A stretch of DNA of 51,847 nt from positions 1-51,847 of the forward strand of contig FMBT01000559.1 of the NCBI GenBank assembly GCA_900095095.1. Direction: 5' to 3'. Shown piece after piece: positions 22,770 through 32,942 of this stretch. The translations under genes were made by a program, and so were the position numbers. A model generated the notes under the pieces. It searched no databases and was not told the origin of the DNA. It saw nothing but the letters and a program-made list of their open reading frames with translations. Position 1 is the stretch's first letter. Each line of letters begins with the position of its first letter. The stretch comes from Fragilariopsis cylindrus CCMP1102. Lineage: Eukaryota > Bacillariophyta > Bacillariophyceae > Bacillariales > Bacillariaceae.

Positions 22770-24379
22770 CTATCCATTCATCATTCTATGAACCATATTT
22801 ACCTTGGGAGATGATGAAAACCATAAATAGTCTGCCACCTTCGTTTGATATGCTAAATTGTCTGGTCCAGTACCTATCTCTAGACGCAAGTAATTACTTT
22901 CTGATAACGTTTCGGCAGCTGTTGGATTGAGGAGTACTAACATGATAAGGATAGAATCAAAAAAATATATATGTGAGAAACAATAAAATTATTCGCGAGA
23001 TGTACCTTCCACTGAACAACAATCCGTTGCATGGCCTCTGGTACAAAAGATAATACGGTAATGATGAATAATAAATATAGTTAAACTAAATTAAAACAAA
23101 CAAACTTACTTGTTGTCACAGCATTGTCTGTGACCTTGCTGACCATATTTTGCAACGTGTTGTTATTATTCTCATTACTCTTGGTCACTAGGGAAGAGTA
23201 GACTCGTGGAATACGTCCATTAAGACCTCCTAAAAATCGTAAGTCTGGTGTCGGAGCAACAATCGCTACGATGGATTCTGGCTTTTCAATGGAATATTTA
23301 GCGACGACAGTAGCACCGGCTTCATGTACAAAAATCCGTTCGGCAAAGAAATTCTTGTAATTGTCTTCGGCATTGATAGCGGAGAAATCTTTCAGTAGTG
23401 ATCGATCCGTATATAGCTTGTATCGAGGATCTTTAGTGATAGAAATGAAACCCTGAGGATCAACGATGTATGATTCGCGTCTTTGTAAATCAACAGATGC
23501 TAAGCCATTCGTCCTTGCAGCTTTAATATCTTCGTACTCGGGCGACATCGCCAAGAATTGTAGGGATTTTTGTTTAGCATATCGTATTAAGGGCATATAC
23601 AACTCCACGGTCTCGTCCGTGACTGCAGATTGTTTCATGGTTGATTGTAACTCTACTTCGTTCCCTGTTTTTGCGTACGAATCCAAAGCAGGTTGTACCG
23701 ACATTGGACAAAATGCAAGTCCCAAAGCAGTGGCCTTTTTGTTGCCTCGAGCATCTATAATTGAAGTTAGTAGACTGGATGCCAGATCAATATCTTTGGT
23801 TGTGGTAGTAGCAGGCACACCCATACATATGAAAGATGCGTACCCTGGTCCTACCTTACTTTCATCGACTGTTGGGTTGATCAGTTCCGAGACGAGGTTC
23901 ATCGATCCGAAAACTAATTTATTCATGGAATTGTTAAGATTGATAGTATCCTGTTTAATCTCTTCCTTATCTGTCCCATAGCCTTGTCCCAAGTCACCAA
24001 GAACTTTCAATTCTTTTCTAGCACTTTTAAGAGGGATTAATGTTGGAGGTTGTGTTGAATCAACCCGATATGCAGTGGGTCGAATGGCGGGGATGTAACC
24101 AAGATCATCGTCGTCTGTTTTTGCCGATACCGAGTCCACTCCGACCATCAGATTACTAGAAATAATAACCGCCGTGGTTCCAATCACAGAGCGACAGAGG
24201 TCTCGCCGTGATAATTCTGTATTGGAAGATTCTGTATTATCATTCTGAGACGATCTAGAGGCAGATGCGACAACTGTTGTTGAAGATCGTTGTTCTCGCG
24301 ACAACAGAAAGCCATGGCTTGTCTGCTGCGTTATGATCAGGATCGCTGTTAACGCTGTTAGCGCTTTACAAATTCCCAT
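22770..24379 (-). CDS. ChaN-like (haem-binding uptake/Tiki superfamily) protein, probable thylakoid lumen, three exons
   Basis: Exon 1 is 24379-23110 (GTAAGT donor). Exon 2 is about 23037-23006 (AMQRIVVQWK). Exon 3 is 22936-22770 (LLNPTAAETLSESNYLRLEI onward, ending HRMMNG). ChaN-type features include ALGLAFCPMSVQPALDSY, YMPLIRYAKQKSLQFLAM and LGGLNGRIPRVYSS. Targeting signals are layered: a signal peptide ending SHG/FLL, a Ser-rich transit-like stretch, then SRRDLCRSVIGTTAVIISSN ending in SVSA, a twin-arginine thylakoid signal. This predicts the lumen. The join of exon 2 to exon 3 is one base out of phase. One more G at 23005-23006 would fix it, so that boundary is provisional. The ligand and role are unknown; iron or haem handling is only a family-based guess. 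Confidence 0.68.
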
Positions 24380-24830
24380 GCTTCCTTCCGTACCAGTAAT
24401 AGAATTTTTATCTGTTAGATTCTTTAGTATTCAGATGTGATGGAGTCCCAGAAATATGCTGATTCGATGATGGGTACAATTTCGACAATTGAAATAGAAA
24501 TAATAATTGAACATCAATCTTCGTTGGTAATGTCGTTGATGGGTTCTTCGGGGGTGGGTAGTCTCCACGTGGAGATATTGATTTTTGCTGTCACTAGCTA
24601 GCTAGCGGGATTAAAATAGGAATTTGTATAATACTGCAATGCACTGTAGCTGCTAGATTGTAGTACATCATACTTGTGCACGAGAACAGTAGTTGATTGG
24701 GCAATGTAATAGTTGAATACCATGTTTAATAATGGTATCTTAGCTTTTAATTGGAACATTATTGATGAACGCTCATATGAGTGATGATTTTTAAAAAAGC
24801 AGTGTTTCATTGTAGTAATAGTATATATAT
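24380..24830. other. intergenic region before the retroelement cluster
   Basis: AT-rich sequence with a CTAG tandem at about 24593-24604. No gene was seen. It ends in a TATATATAT run that abuts the 3' end of retroelement copy A. Confidence 0.4.
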
Positions 24831-25755
24831 AACTTATTATTTAAAAGCTGCCGCTTTGCTCCTCAACGTCTTAGAAAGACAGAGAGTCAACAGTTGACCC
24901 GCCAGCTTAATCTACATTACTAGGTATTACATTGGTTCATCTCCAAATCTGTCATCAATTGGTTGTGTCTCTATTTCCAATACAGTTGTTTCTCTACTAG
25001 TTGATCTTTTCTTTCCCAGTTTGTTGTACAATCTTGATATTAAGTGATTGATTCTATGTTTGGCTTTCACTACTGGTAGTACTCTGCTTGATGATCTCTT
25101 CAACTTTAACCTGGTGTATATGTTTGTCAATAGGTTGTTGGAATATTTCTTTGTCTTCATTTGCTGTGGTAGTTTCCTTGACACTGTAGTCTTTGCTGGC
25201 TTGTTTCCAGTGAAGTGTTTCCATATCGGTTTGCTGTTCTCTTTTGCTAGTTCCTTCACTCTTTTCATGCTGTGGTCTATGGCCGGTCTCCATCTAGTGA
25301 GCCACTTTTTCAGTTGTTGGTTTGTATCTTCCAATCTTGTGACTCATCATATATCTTTAGTTCGTCTTCTGGTAGTGTACCATTTCTCTAACTGTATACA
25401 AATGTGCTATTTTCTTTGATAATGAGTCATATTCTGCCACTATTCTGCCTCCCAATACTGGTGTATTGCAATCAATGCACCTATCTGTCCACATATCCAA
25501 TATGATTGGTACAATAGCTTGAAAGAACGCATGAAACTCTTCTGTTTTGTTTTTGCTTTTGCTTGTCTTCTTGTTTTTGTTTGCTTTGTTTTGTTTTGTT
25601 GCTCTTGTTTTCTTTTCTTCTTTCTTTTTATCCTGTCATACTTGGTTGGGTCTACTAAAATCTTATTCTGGTCTTATATGCTTTCTGTTGTATTCTCCAT
25701 TCTTCTGAGAATTTTCCTTGCAGTAGGTTGTCCCATCCTATTGCTAATTGTTCAT
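24831..25755 (-). mobile_element. non-LTR retrotransposon 3' fragment, copy A
   Basis: Reading on the minus strand, this contains the C-terminal end of an ORF (WRPAIDHSMKRVKELAKENS near 25260, ending IDDRFGDEP at about 24930) and then a 3' UTR. The 3' UTR has a short hairpin at 24868-24880 and ends at AATAATAAGTT, 24831. The 5' side is truncated near 25755, where it abuts the 3' end of copy B head-to-tail. Frames are broken (the ORF is in several pieces). The same ORF end and 3' UTR recur in copies B and C. This is a 5'-truncated, decayed copy; the class assignment rests on copy C's target duplication and on copy B's zinc-binding domain. Confidence 0.75.
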
Positions 25756-25766
25756 CTATCATATAT

Positions 25767-27560
25767 GACTTATTATTTAAAAGCTGCCGCTTCGCTCCTC
25801 AAGGTCTTAGAAAGATAAAGAGTCAGCGATTGGCCCGCCGGATTAATCTGCATTACTGTTTATTACATTGGTTCATCTCCAAATCGGTCATCAATTGGTT
25901 GTATCTCTACTTCCTTAACTGTCTTTGCTCTGCTTGTGGGTTGCTTCTTACCAGTTTCGTGTACATTTTTGATATCATATGTTTCATTTTGTATGTTTGC
26001 TTCTTTGCCTGTAGTACTCTGATCTTTCCTTTTGCAGTCGTTTGTACACATTAGTGAGGGGGTTATTGTACTGTTTCTTCAGCTTACTATGTCTTCTTGT
26101 GCTTCTTTTCCTTGAAACTGTTGTCTTTGCTGGTTTATTCTTTGTAAAGTGTTGCCATATCAGTTTGCTGTTTTCTTTTGCCAGTTCCTTTACTCCCTTC
26201 AAGCTGTGATCTATAACTGGTTTCCATCTTGTTGGCCATTTCTTCAATTGCTAGTTTGTGTCATCTAATTTTTCTTCCAATGATTCATTGGAAATCTTCA
26301 ATTCATCCTCTGGTAATACCATTTCTCGCAGCATGTACAGATGTGCTACTTTCTTTGTTAGTGAGGTGTATTATGCCACTATTCCCCCCCTAGTATAGGC
26401 TTATTTCTGTCAATGCACCTGTCTGTCCATATCTCCAGTACAATGGGAATGATGGCTTGGAAGAATGCATGGAAGGCTTCTGCTTTGTTCTTCCTCTTTG
26501 TTGCGGTTCTGTCTCTTCCAGCTTTTCTTTTCTTGTTCCTTTGTACTCTAGCATACGTTTGTGGGTGCTTCAGTTTCCTTCTGTTTATATATGCCTTCTG
26601 TTGTATTTTCCATTGCTTGGAGAACTTTAACCTGTGAGTAAGTTGTCCCATCCAATTACCACCTGTTCATCTATTATTAGATAATACCTTTCCAAATCTG
26701 GTTGTCCTCAAATCATTAGCATGTTGATTGATACCGATTCTCCATTTAAATATGTCATTAATCCTTCTCTCAGTATATCACAGAGTTTTGGATCAACTGT
26801 GTTTTCTAATAGATTGATTTGTTTGAGAACCTTCCTCCGTAGGCTCCTTCTTTTCTCACATTGAAATATGTGATCATCATCTTCTTTGATGTAGCAGCAT
26901 GATGCACATTGTTTATTGTGATAGTGGTCCCTGTTGTGAACCCTTTCTTCTGTAGGCAATTTCTTTATGCAGAATTTGTGCATCCACTGTATTCCTTTTG
27001 TTGACAGGTATTTCCGATATACTGGTCGAAATATGTCCCAGTCAATTAGATCAAATATGTTATTGCTCCATCCAAACCTTCTGCAGTAGTAGGTTTTGAG
27101 TGGACTTAGGCTGATTATTTCTCTTATTGTATTCTTGAAATCTCTTGTTATTGTCCTATTGTTGATGTGAAACTGAATAGCCGTTTCTGGATCCATTGGT
27201 ACCCTAGGCTTCTCCTGAAGCTTTTTTAGTCCTACTGTTGCTAGTTCATCTAATTGTTCATCCATCAAATTTTTGTACCTTCCCATGTTTTTCCTTCCTC
27301 TTATTCTGAACACAGTATTAGTCCTGCATTCCCCGATGAAGTAGGCCATTAGTCCTTCCTATAGTATGTCACATAAGTTTGTGTCTACTGTGTTTCTCAG
27401 TACATTTATTTGTTTGAGTATGTTTTTTCTTTACTTTCCCTCTTCATGCATGTGAAGATATGATCATCATCTTCAACTGAATTCCAGCATAATGCGCATC
27501 TCTTGTCATGGAAATGATCTCTTTTGTAATAAGTAGTAGACAACACACAAATATTGAGCA
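25767..27560 (-). mobile_element. non-LTR retrotransposon 3' portion, copy B, longest copy
   Basis: On the minus strand from about 27560, a Cys/His block (CALCWNSVEDDDHIFTC) leads into a region with FGWSNNIFDLIDWDIFRPVY and a second block, CASCCYIKEDDDHIFQC. Both are C-x2-C-x8-H-x3-C, the zinc-binding domain that follows reverse transcriptase in many non-LTR elements. Then come IGWDNLL and FSKQWKIQQKAYINRR, a Lys/Arg-rich stretch (26379-26651), and the same WKPVIDHSLKGVKELAKENS domain as in copy A, ending IDDRFGDEP at about 25866. It closes with a 3' UTR that has a near-identical hairpin at 25804-25816. Internal stops and frame changes show it is dead. No reverse transcriptase catalytic core is present in the window. 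The two zinc blocks look like an internal duplication. Confidence 0.75.
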
Positions 27561-28401
27561 GAGCAGGCATTTTGAAAGCACCCAACATCAGTAACCTGTG
27601 GGAAAAACATTCCTTGGAGCCTTTAATTACTGTATGTTATGAAAATTAATGGCTTTATACACGATGGTTCTAGTTTTCCACACAATTAATTTGATTCAAA
27701 CAAATTATTATTCACAACTTTTAATTAAATTGCTGGTAAAACATACACACAAAATCTTTACCACTACAGTACTCTATAAACTTTCTTAAACAACCAAAAA
27801 GAAAACTGAATTTTTGAGCTCCATGTGGAGCTAAAACTTCTAGCACAAGACACATCTCCACACGTGTTGAAGGGGGTCCATGCGCGACAGACAGTAGACC
27901 TGTAACTTTTCCAATAAAAAACCATATATATAGATCCCTACTCAGAACACACCGCCAACAGCACAGTGGAACAAATCAGCTGATCTGGGATATAATCAAT
28001 CACAATCAGGACTCACTCAGGGTTCAAAAAGCTGGTGGTAGTCTACCAGATATGCTATTCATTCAGCTAACATTCAGGTCATCAACCAGTGTTATTGCTC
28101 ACGTAACATGTTCAATCATTCATAAACGTGAAACTGAATCATCATAAGCAGTCACTATGTATCATTACTACATGTCGTGTAACCATTATTTTGAAAATGT
28201 GTTGGTCATAATCATTCAGTTGCATGTATGCAGACGTATAATATATATGCATTTGCATATATAAAGATACTGGAATTCCACAGAACCTACGCCACAGCTC
28301 ATACTATGAGTTTTCGAAATGTCAACTTTGTGCAAGCCTTCTTGCGTGGGGTTGGACCTTGTCCTATGCGCAGTATCATGTGTTTGTACATCTAACTAGG
28401 G
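27561..28401. other. intergenic region between retroelement copies
   Basis: About 840 bp without a recognised gene or repeat. It may be older retroelement sequence or the original genomic target. A purine/pyrimidine-mixed AT-rich stretch with ATATATAT near 28240 was noted. Confidence 0.35.
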
Positions 28402-29117
28402 TATTTCTATTTCTATATGGAAAGACAGGTGCATTGACAGGAACACACCAGTAAAAGGAGGAAGAATAGTGGCAGAATATGATTCGCTCACAAAGCAAGT
28501 TACACACTTATATACACTGCGTGAAATGGTATTACCAGAGGATGAAACTAAGATCTACAACAAAACTTTGAAAATAAGACTGGAGGCAACAAACCAACAA
28601 CTAAAGAAGTGGATAAACAGGTGGAGATCAGTAATCGACCATAGCATGAAGAGAGTCAAAGAACTGGCACAATCGAAAAGCATTCCAATCTGGAGGCATT
28701 ATACTGCTGACAAGCCAGCAAAGACGAAGGTGAGCAGGCATATATCCACAAGGAAACATGACCTCCCAAAGGTAATGTTAAACAACCCACTGACGGATGT
28801 ATTCTCCAGAGCCAAGCCAAAACGGTCGACAAGCAAGGCGCCCATTCCGATACTGAAACAGAAGTACAAGGTCGACAATATACTCACTAGAATGTTTACA
28901 AACTTGGGGAAAAAGAGATCGACCAGCAGAGTTCATCCGGTACTAGACGTAGAGGACCAGTCCATAGAGGACAGATTCGGTGATGTCCCTACCTAAATGA
29001 GTGCTATTAATATAGATTAATCACAGACGGGTCGATTGTTGACTTACTTGTCTTTCTAAGACAGTGAGGAGCAGCGCGGCAGCTTTTAAATAACAAGTTA
29101 TATATTTCTATTTCTAT
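28402..29117 (+). mobile_element. 5'-truncated non-LTR retrotransposon copy C with 15-bp target-site duplication
   Basis: The body is 28417-29102. It encodes the C-terminal part of the same ORF as copies A and B, here in an open frame from about 28460 to 28996 (WRSVIDHSMKRVKELAQSKS; IEDRFGDVPT). A 3' UTR follows with the hairpin at 29050-29062 and the end TTAAATAACAAGTTATA. It is flanked by a perfect 15-bp direct repeat, TATTTCTATTTCTAT, at 28402-28416 and 29103-29117. A truncated 5' end, constant 3' end and 15-bp duplication are the hallmark of target-primed reverse transcription. It is inverted relative to A and B. It is the least damaged of the three, so probably the youngest. Confidence 0.85.
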
Positions 29118-29486
29118 TGTAGCTGACATTGATTGGGGTTAGTTGGCATCACCTTTCCTGCACGCTACTTTTCCTTTTGATGTTTGTTGTTCTGATCAAT
29201 ACCTTTTGCATAAGCCCAACAATCAAAAACAAAAACAGCGCGTACTGAATTCACAACAACAACAACAACAACAGGATGATTATTGGTGGTAGATATGATA
29301 GAATATACAAATTCATTCAATTAGTACATTATATAGCTATAGCTAGCTATTAATAGTTGGAGTGGAAGTCGTTACACTACACTAGTATCGTATTATTCAA
29401 TATTAGATATTTTATAAATGTTTTGCGGTCAAGATATCATATCATACCATACCATACCATCTCTCTAGTCCTATTATAATTTTATA
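29118..29486. other. intergenic region with ACA trinucleotide and ATACC repeats
   Basis: It contains a CAACAA tract at about 29252-29273 and ATACC pentamers at about 29441-29459. No gene was seen. Confidence 0.45.
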
Positions 29487-30482
29487 CTACAGTATTGAAT
29501 GTTTAAATGATTTCTCTGTTGTGTCGTAATTGCTGGAGAATAATTTATATTCGAATGACGATGATGTAGTCTCTGTCCCGTCGTTTGTAGTACTACCGGT
29601 GGTTGTAGCGATTCTTGATCTTGGTGGATCATTGTGATAATTCGTGTTGTTGTTATTGTTATTGCTATTCATAGAAGTATAGATACCGGCACCGGCGGTA
29701 GGTCTAGTATTTGTTGTTGTTGTACTATTATATATTGGTAAAATAGATTGTGATAACTGCGCATCATGTATCTGCTGCTGATGTTGCTGCTGCTCTTCAT
29801 TGTCACTATCATTGTCATCCTTATTGTTTTCTACAAAATGTACTTTAATATAATATCTATCTAAACGTCTTCTTCTTCTTCCTAATCCGATCCATTGTAT
29901 ATCAACTTCATAACGAATTCTACTATTACTATTACTATTTGCTGTTTCTTCACTATATTGGTCACAAACTATACGAACTTCCTCCATAACCTTATGAAGG
30001 AATTCTGTTTCGAAATAATAATCAAGGATTGTTATTTTTGATAGTGCGCATATCATCCAGAATAAAAATGGTAAAAATGTCCACCCACCAATTGTATTAA
30101 AAATATTTGTATTGAACCATTCTGTATCCATGGAAAAAAGAATTATAACAGATAAAAAGAAGTTGACATGAAATGTCCACCACCAAACTAAACCAATTCT
30201 TACATAATATTTCTTATGTACTGTTAACGGTATTAAAACATTATCAACAGAATTGCAAAAATGATCCCAATTGTATGGAATACTAGTAGTTACTTGATTT
30301 CGGCTTGTTGTTTTTGTTGCTGTTGCTGTTGTTAAGAACCAATCAGGTTGTCGATCTATTCTAACTTCTTCGTCCGAATCAGATAGGAACAATTCATTAT
30401 CAATTGTATAATGACCAAGAATTTCAACTCTTCGTGTTTCAGTGCCCGGTGGCAATGGCGGTTTACTCGACGTTGCTCCCAT
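29487..30482 (-). CDS. putative myristoylated two-pass membrane protein, family unknown
   Basis: Single uninterrupted ORF of 331 residues, start ATG 30482. It begins MGATSSKPPLPPG, an N-myristoylation-type start (Gly2, Ser6). Two hydrophobic segments lie near residues 100-121 (WWWTFHVNFFLSVIILF) and 130-152 (GGWTFLPFLFWMICALSKI). A conserved-looking soluble part follows (VMEEVRIVCDQYSEE; YEVDIQWIGLGRRRRRLDRY). The last 110 residues are low-complexity Asn/Thr/Ser/Gln. I do not recognise the family. The pattern suggests a cytoplasmic-facing membrane protein, possibly a lineage-specific one. It is divergent from the repeat tract at 30.5-30.7 kb. Confidence 0.6.
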   Translation of the reverse strand: MGATSSKPPLPPGTETRRVEILGHYTIDNELFLSDSDEEVRIDRQPDWFLTTATATKTTSRNQVTTSIPYNWDHFCNSVDNVLIPLTVHKKYYVRIGLVWWWTFHVNFFLSVIILFSMDTEWFNTNIFNTIGGWTFLPFLFWMICALSKITILDYYFETEFLHKVMEEVRIVCDQYSEETANSNSNSRIRYEVDIQWIGLGRRRRRLDRYYIKVHFVENNKDDNDSDNEEQQQHQQQIHDAQLSQSILPIYNSTTTTNTRPTAGAGIYTSMNSNNNNNNTNYHNDPPRSRIATTTGSTTNDGTETTSSSFEYKLFSSNYDTTEKSFKHSIL

Positions 30483-30512
30483 TTCTTTATCTTTGTATTT
30501 GTATCTGTATTT

Positions 30513-30736
30513 GCTATGATATTGATATTGATATTGATATTGATATGATATATGACAATCTCTTGCTAGCAGCAGCAGTAGTAGTAGAAGTCTTTTTCAG
30601 TTACGACTCTTATAAAGAGATTCGATTCGTTTCGTTTCGTTTCGTTTCGTTTCGTTTTAATTCAATTCAATTCAATTCGATTCGATTCAATTCAATTCAA
30701 TTCAATTCGATTCGATTCGATTCAATACGATTCATC
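30513..30736. repeat. microsatellite cluster: GATATT hexamers, then TTTCG / TTCAA / TTCGA pentamers
   Basis: A hexamer array (TGATAT/GATATT) covers about 30515-30545. From about 30627 to 30736 there are three successive pentamer arrays: TTTCG, TTCAA and TTCGA, mixed. The pentamers differ by one or two substitutions, as expected if one array evolved from another. It sits just upstream of the start of the minus-strand gene ending at 29487. Confidence 0.8.
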
Positions 30737-31672
30737 ATCAGCGTACCAGCTGAAATCCTCCTTGTTCAGCACTGCATAAATAAGAATAGGCTGATACTGT
30801 AATTACTGATGGCTGCTATTTTTTACTTATTCAAACAGCTCCTTTTGCTAACGCTCTCCGCTTTCCGCTTCTTCCGCTTCTTCCGCTTTTTACTGTTTGT
30901 TGTTCGTTGAAGTTGTGTCGTCTCTAAAGCAAAAAAAATAACGGTTGAAGAATGACACCATCATCGCGCTTAGTATTCTCAAGCAAAAAAAGAGGGGTGT
31001 GATCAAAATTAAGATTTTTTTGCTTTTTCTTTTGTTGTGCCAAAATAGGATTTCTGTCACTACCCCCCCTCTTTTCTTTTAAATTTTTTAAACTCAAGTT
31101 TGGGAATATGCAGAATACATAATGAATTCTATATACCTTGCTATTTCCTTAGGAAAGCTAGCGAGTTATCAGTTGACCCAGCACTTTCTAATTCTGAATC
31201 ACAGATATTAATATTATTATTATTTATGCAATTCATCCCAATGCAATTTCTTGTAGTTCTGTATGTATCTATCTTTGATTGGCTTGACCCCCTACTTGTT
31301 CTCTCCCCAGTCACTTTAAATATTATGACGAAAAAAAAATAGAAACAAATCTCTGCTTATACACCACAAACAACATTACATTATATAGTAACAAACAGAG
31401 CAGGCAAAGGTCTATTCTTTATTGGGTGTATCCATTCAGTTGCTTATCAAGCACAATCAAACACCTAACTGGAAATAACATTATTAACTTGTAGTTTAGT
31501 AATTTAATAGTTCTGCTGTAATTTGAATTGGAACTGAAAGAAAAAGTAAAATATTCCAGTAAACTATCAGAATACACTAAAAATGCCTTTCGATACCTAA
31601 AAGAAAGATTATGCTATTTTGTCTTGAGAAAATTAAAGAATACGAATTGTTAAATGGGACAGTTTTTCTTTT
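30737..31672. other. intergenic region
   Basis: About 940 bp. It has CTTCCGCTT repeats at about 30860-30890 and a poorly preserved stretch near 31152-31180 that resembles the retroelement 3' end. The short ORF at 31100-31342 has no support. Confidence 0.4.
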
Positions 31673-32942
31673 TCATGTTTTTCTTCTTGGTCGTCCTCGT
31701 TTGCGAGGTGCAGGAACAGTAGGGGTAGTAGTAGTAGTTCCCCCCTCCTTTTCGTTTTTCGAAGCTGTATCTACGTTGGAAGATTTCGCTTCTTTCTTTA
31801 CGGACTTAGTGGTAGTTGTATCGGATTTTGTACCACCACTATCACGTATGATTGTGTTTTTTGTCGTACCTACTTTGGTGGTATCCATTACGGACGCAGC
31901 ATCTACGGTGTTGATAGTACTATCTATATTTCCAGCGTTTTTCTTTGCAGGTGGCTCATCACTGCTTGTTGTCGACTTTCTTTTTTTCCTTATACTACTG
32001 ACGGGATCGTCTTTTATTTCGATATCTAATACTTCTTTATTAGGAGTTTCCGACCTGGTAACATTATTATTTGCTATTGTTGCTGCTGCTGCTGTGGAAG
32101 TGCTGCTATTGACATCGATATTGTTTCTTCCACTTCCTGTCGATTCATTTATTATTTCGGCGGTCGTAGCTGTAGCGACGACAATCGTAGGATCAGAAAT
32201 AGACGTACCAGTTGTTGGTATTGTCGGTGCTGATGCTGCTCTTATTGTTGATGAATCGGACGAAAAAGGTTTTTCTGGAATTGTAGATAGATGTGTTTTT
32301 GTTATTGTTGTAACTCCTCTCGCCGCCACCGTTGATGACGATAATGACGTCATTGAAGATAAAGGAAACGGTGCGGGGGGAGTAACACGAGTAAAACTTT
32401 TGCAACTATCAGAAAACCATCTAGAATCTGCTGGCAAACGTCGAGAGCTACTAGACGAAGTTTGTGATGACGAACCACCACTCCCACCCCCCCTAACCCT
32501 GAGATAGATGCTGATGTTTCAACGAATGCATCCCAACCCTTATGGATACTACCATGGTTATAAGTGTCTTCATAATAAATTTCTTCCCCTCGATAAAGCT
32601 GTCGTTGTATATCAACCATAGTTGTTGTAGTTTTCCATATTCGTTCTTCTAACTCGGATGCAGTAAACACTCGATTCGATAGTTCGTTAGTTTCATCGGT
32701 AGTTAAAGCATAATCATGGCGGAAACGCAATTGGGGACCCATACAGATTCATCAGCATTGCTATCATTGATGCCATCATTTTTATTGTCCTTAACAGAGC
32801 CGTCGTCCGGTAGCTCGTTGTTGTTGTTACTACTCGTAACATCAGTGGTATCAACATCGGGTTGCCGTTGCTGTTGTTTTCTCCATTTCCTTTTCAGCAG
32901 CAAAGGAATAGAGACTCCTGATGGCTTTGATAAGTGTTCCAT
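31673..32942 (-). CDS. EAF6-like chromatin acetyltransferase subunit with C-terminal AT-hook, two frameshifts
   Basis: Start ATG 32942. A basic/Asn-rich N-terminus is followed by an EAF6/MEAF6-like core: ASELEERIWKTTTTMVDIQR, QLYRGEEIYYEDTYNHGSIH and KGWDAFVE, then RRLPADSRWFSDSCKSF. EAF6 proteins are small shared subunits of NuA4/HBO1-type histone acetyltransferase complexes in the nucleus. A long Ser/Thr/Asp-rich tail ends in RKRGRPRRKT, a textbook AT-hook for minor-groove AT-rich DNA. Two shifts break the frame: at the G4 run (plus strand) 32733-32736, and at the C7 run 32487-32493. One extra base at each gives VWVPQLRFRHDYALTTDE and SGLGGGGSGGSSSQTSSS. The large open frame on the opposite strand (31611-32507) is a shadow. 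Confidence 0.72.

Noticed and set aside
24831..29102. A terminal-inverted-repeat DNA transposon bounded by the related ends at 24831 and 29102
   Set aside because: The right copy has its own perfect 15-bp target duplication on both sides and a truncated 5' end, and the left side has two head-to-tail copies. Independent non-LTR insertions in opposite orientations explain the inverted ends better.
31611..32507. 298-aa plus-strand hydrophobic ORF
   Set aside because: Antisense shadow of the Ser/Thr/Asp-rich EAF6-like tail.
391..32736. Programmed -1 ribosomal frameshifting in all broken genes
   Set aside because: No shared slippery heptamer or downstream structure; several sites are only two-base homopolymers. 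Sequence error is simpler, though not proven.
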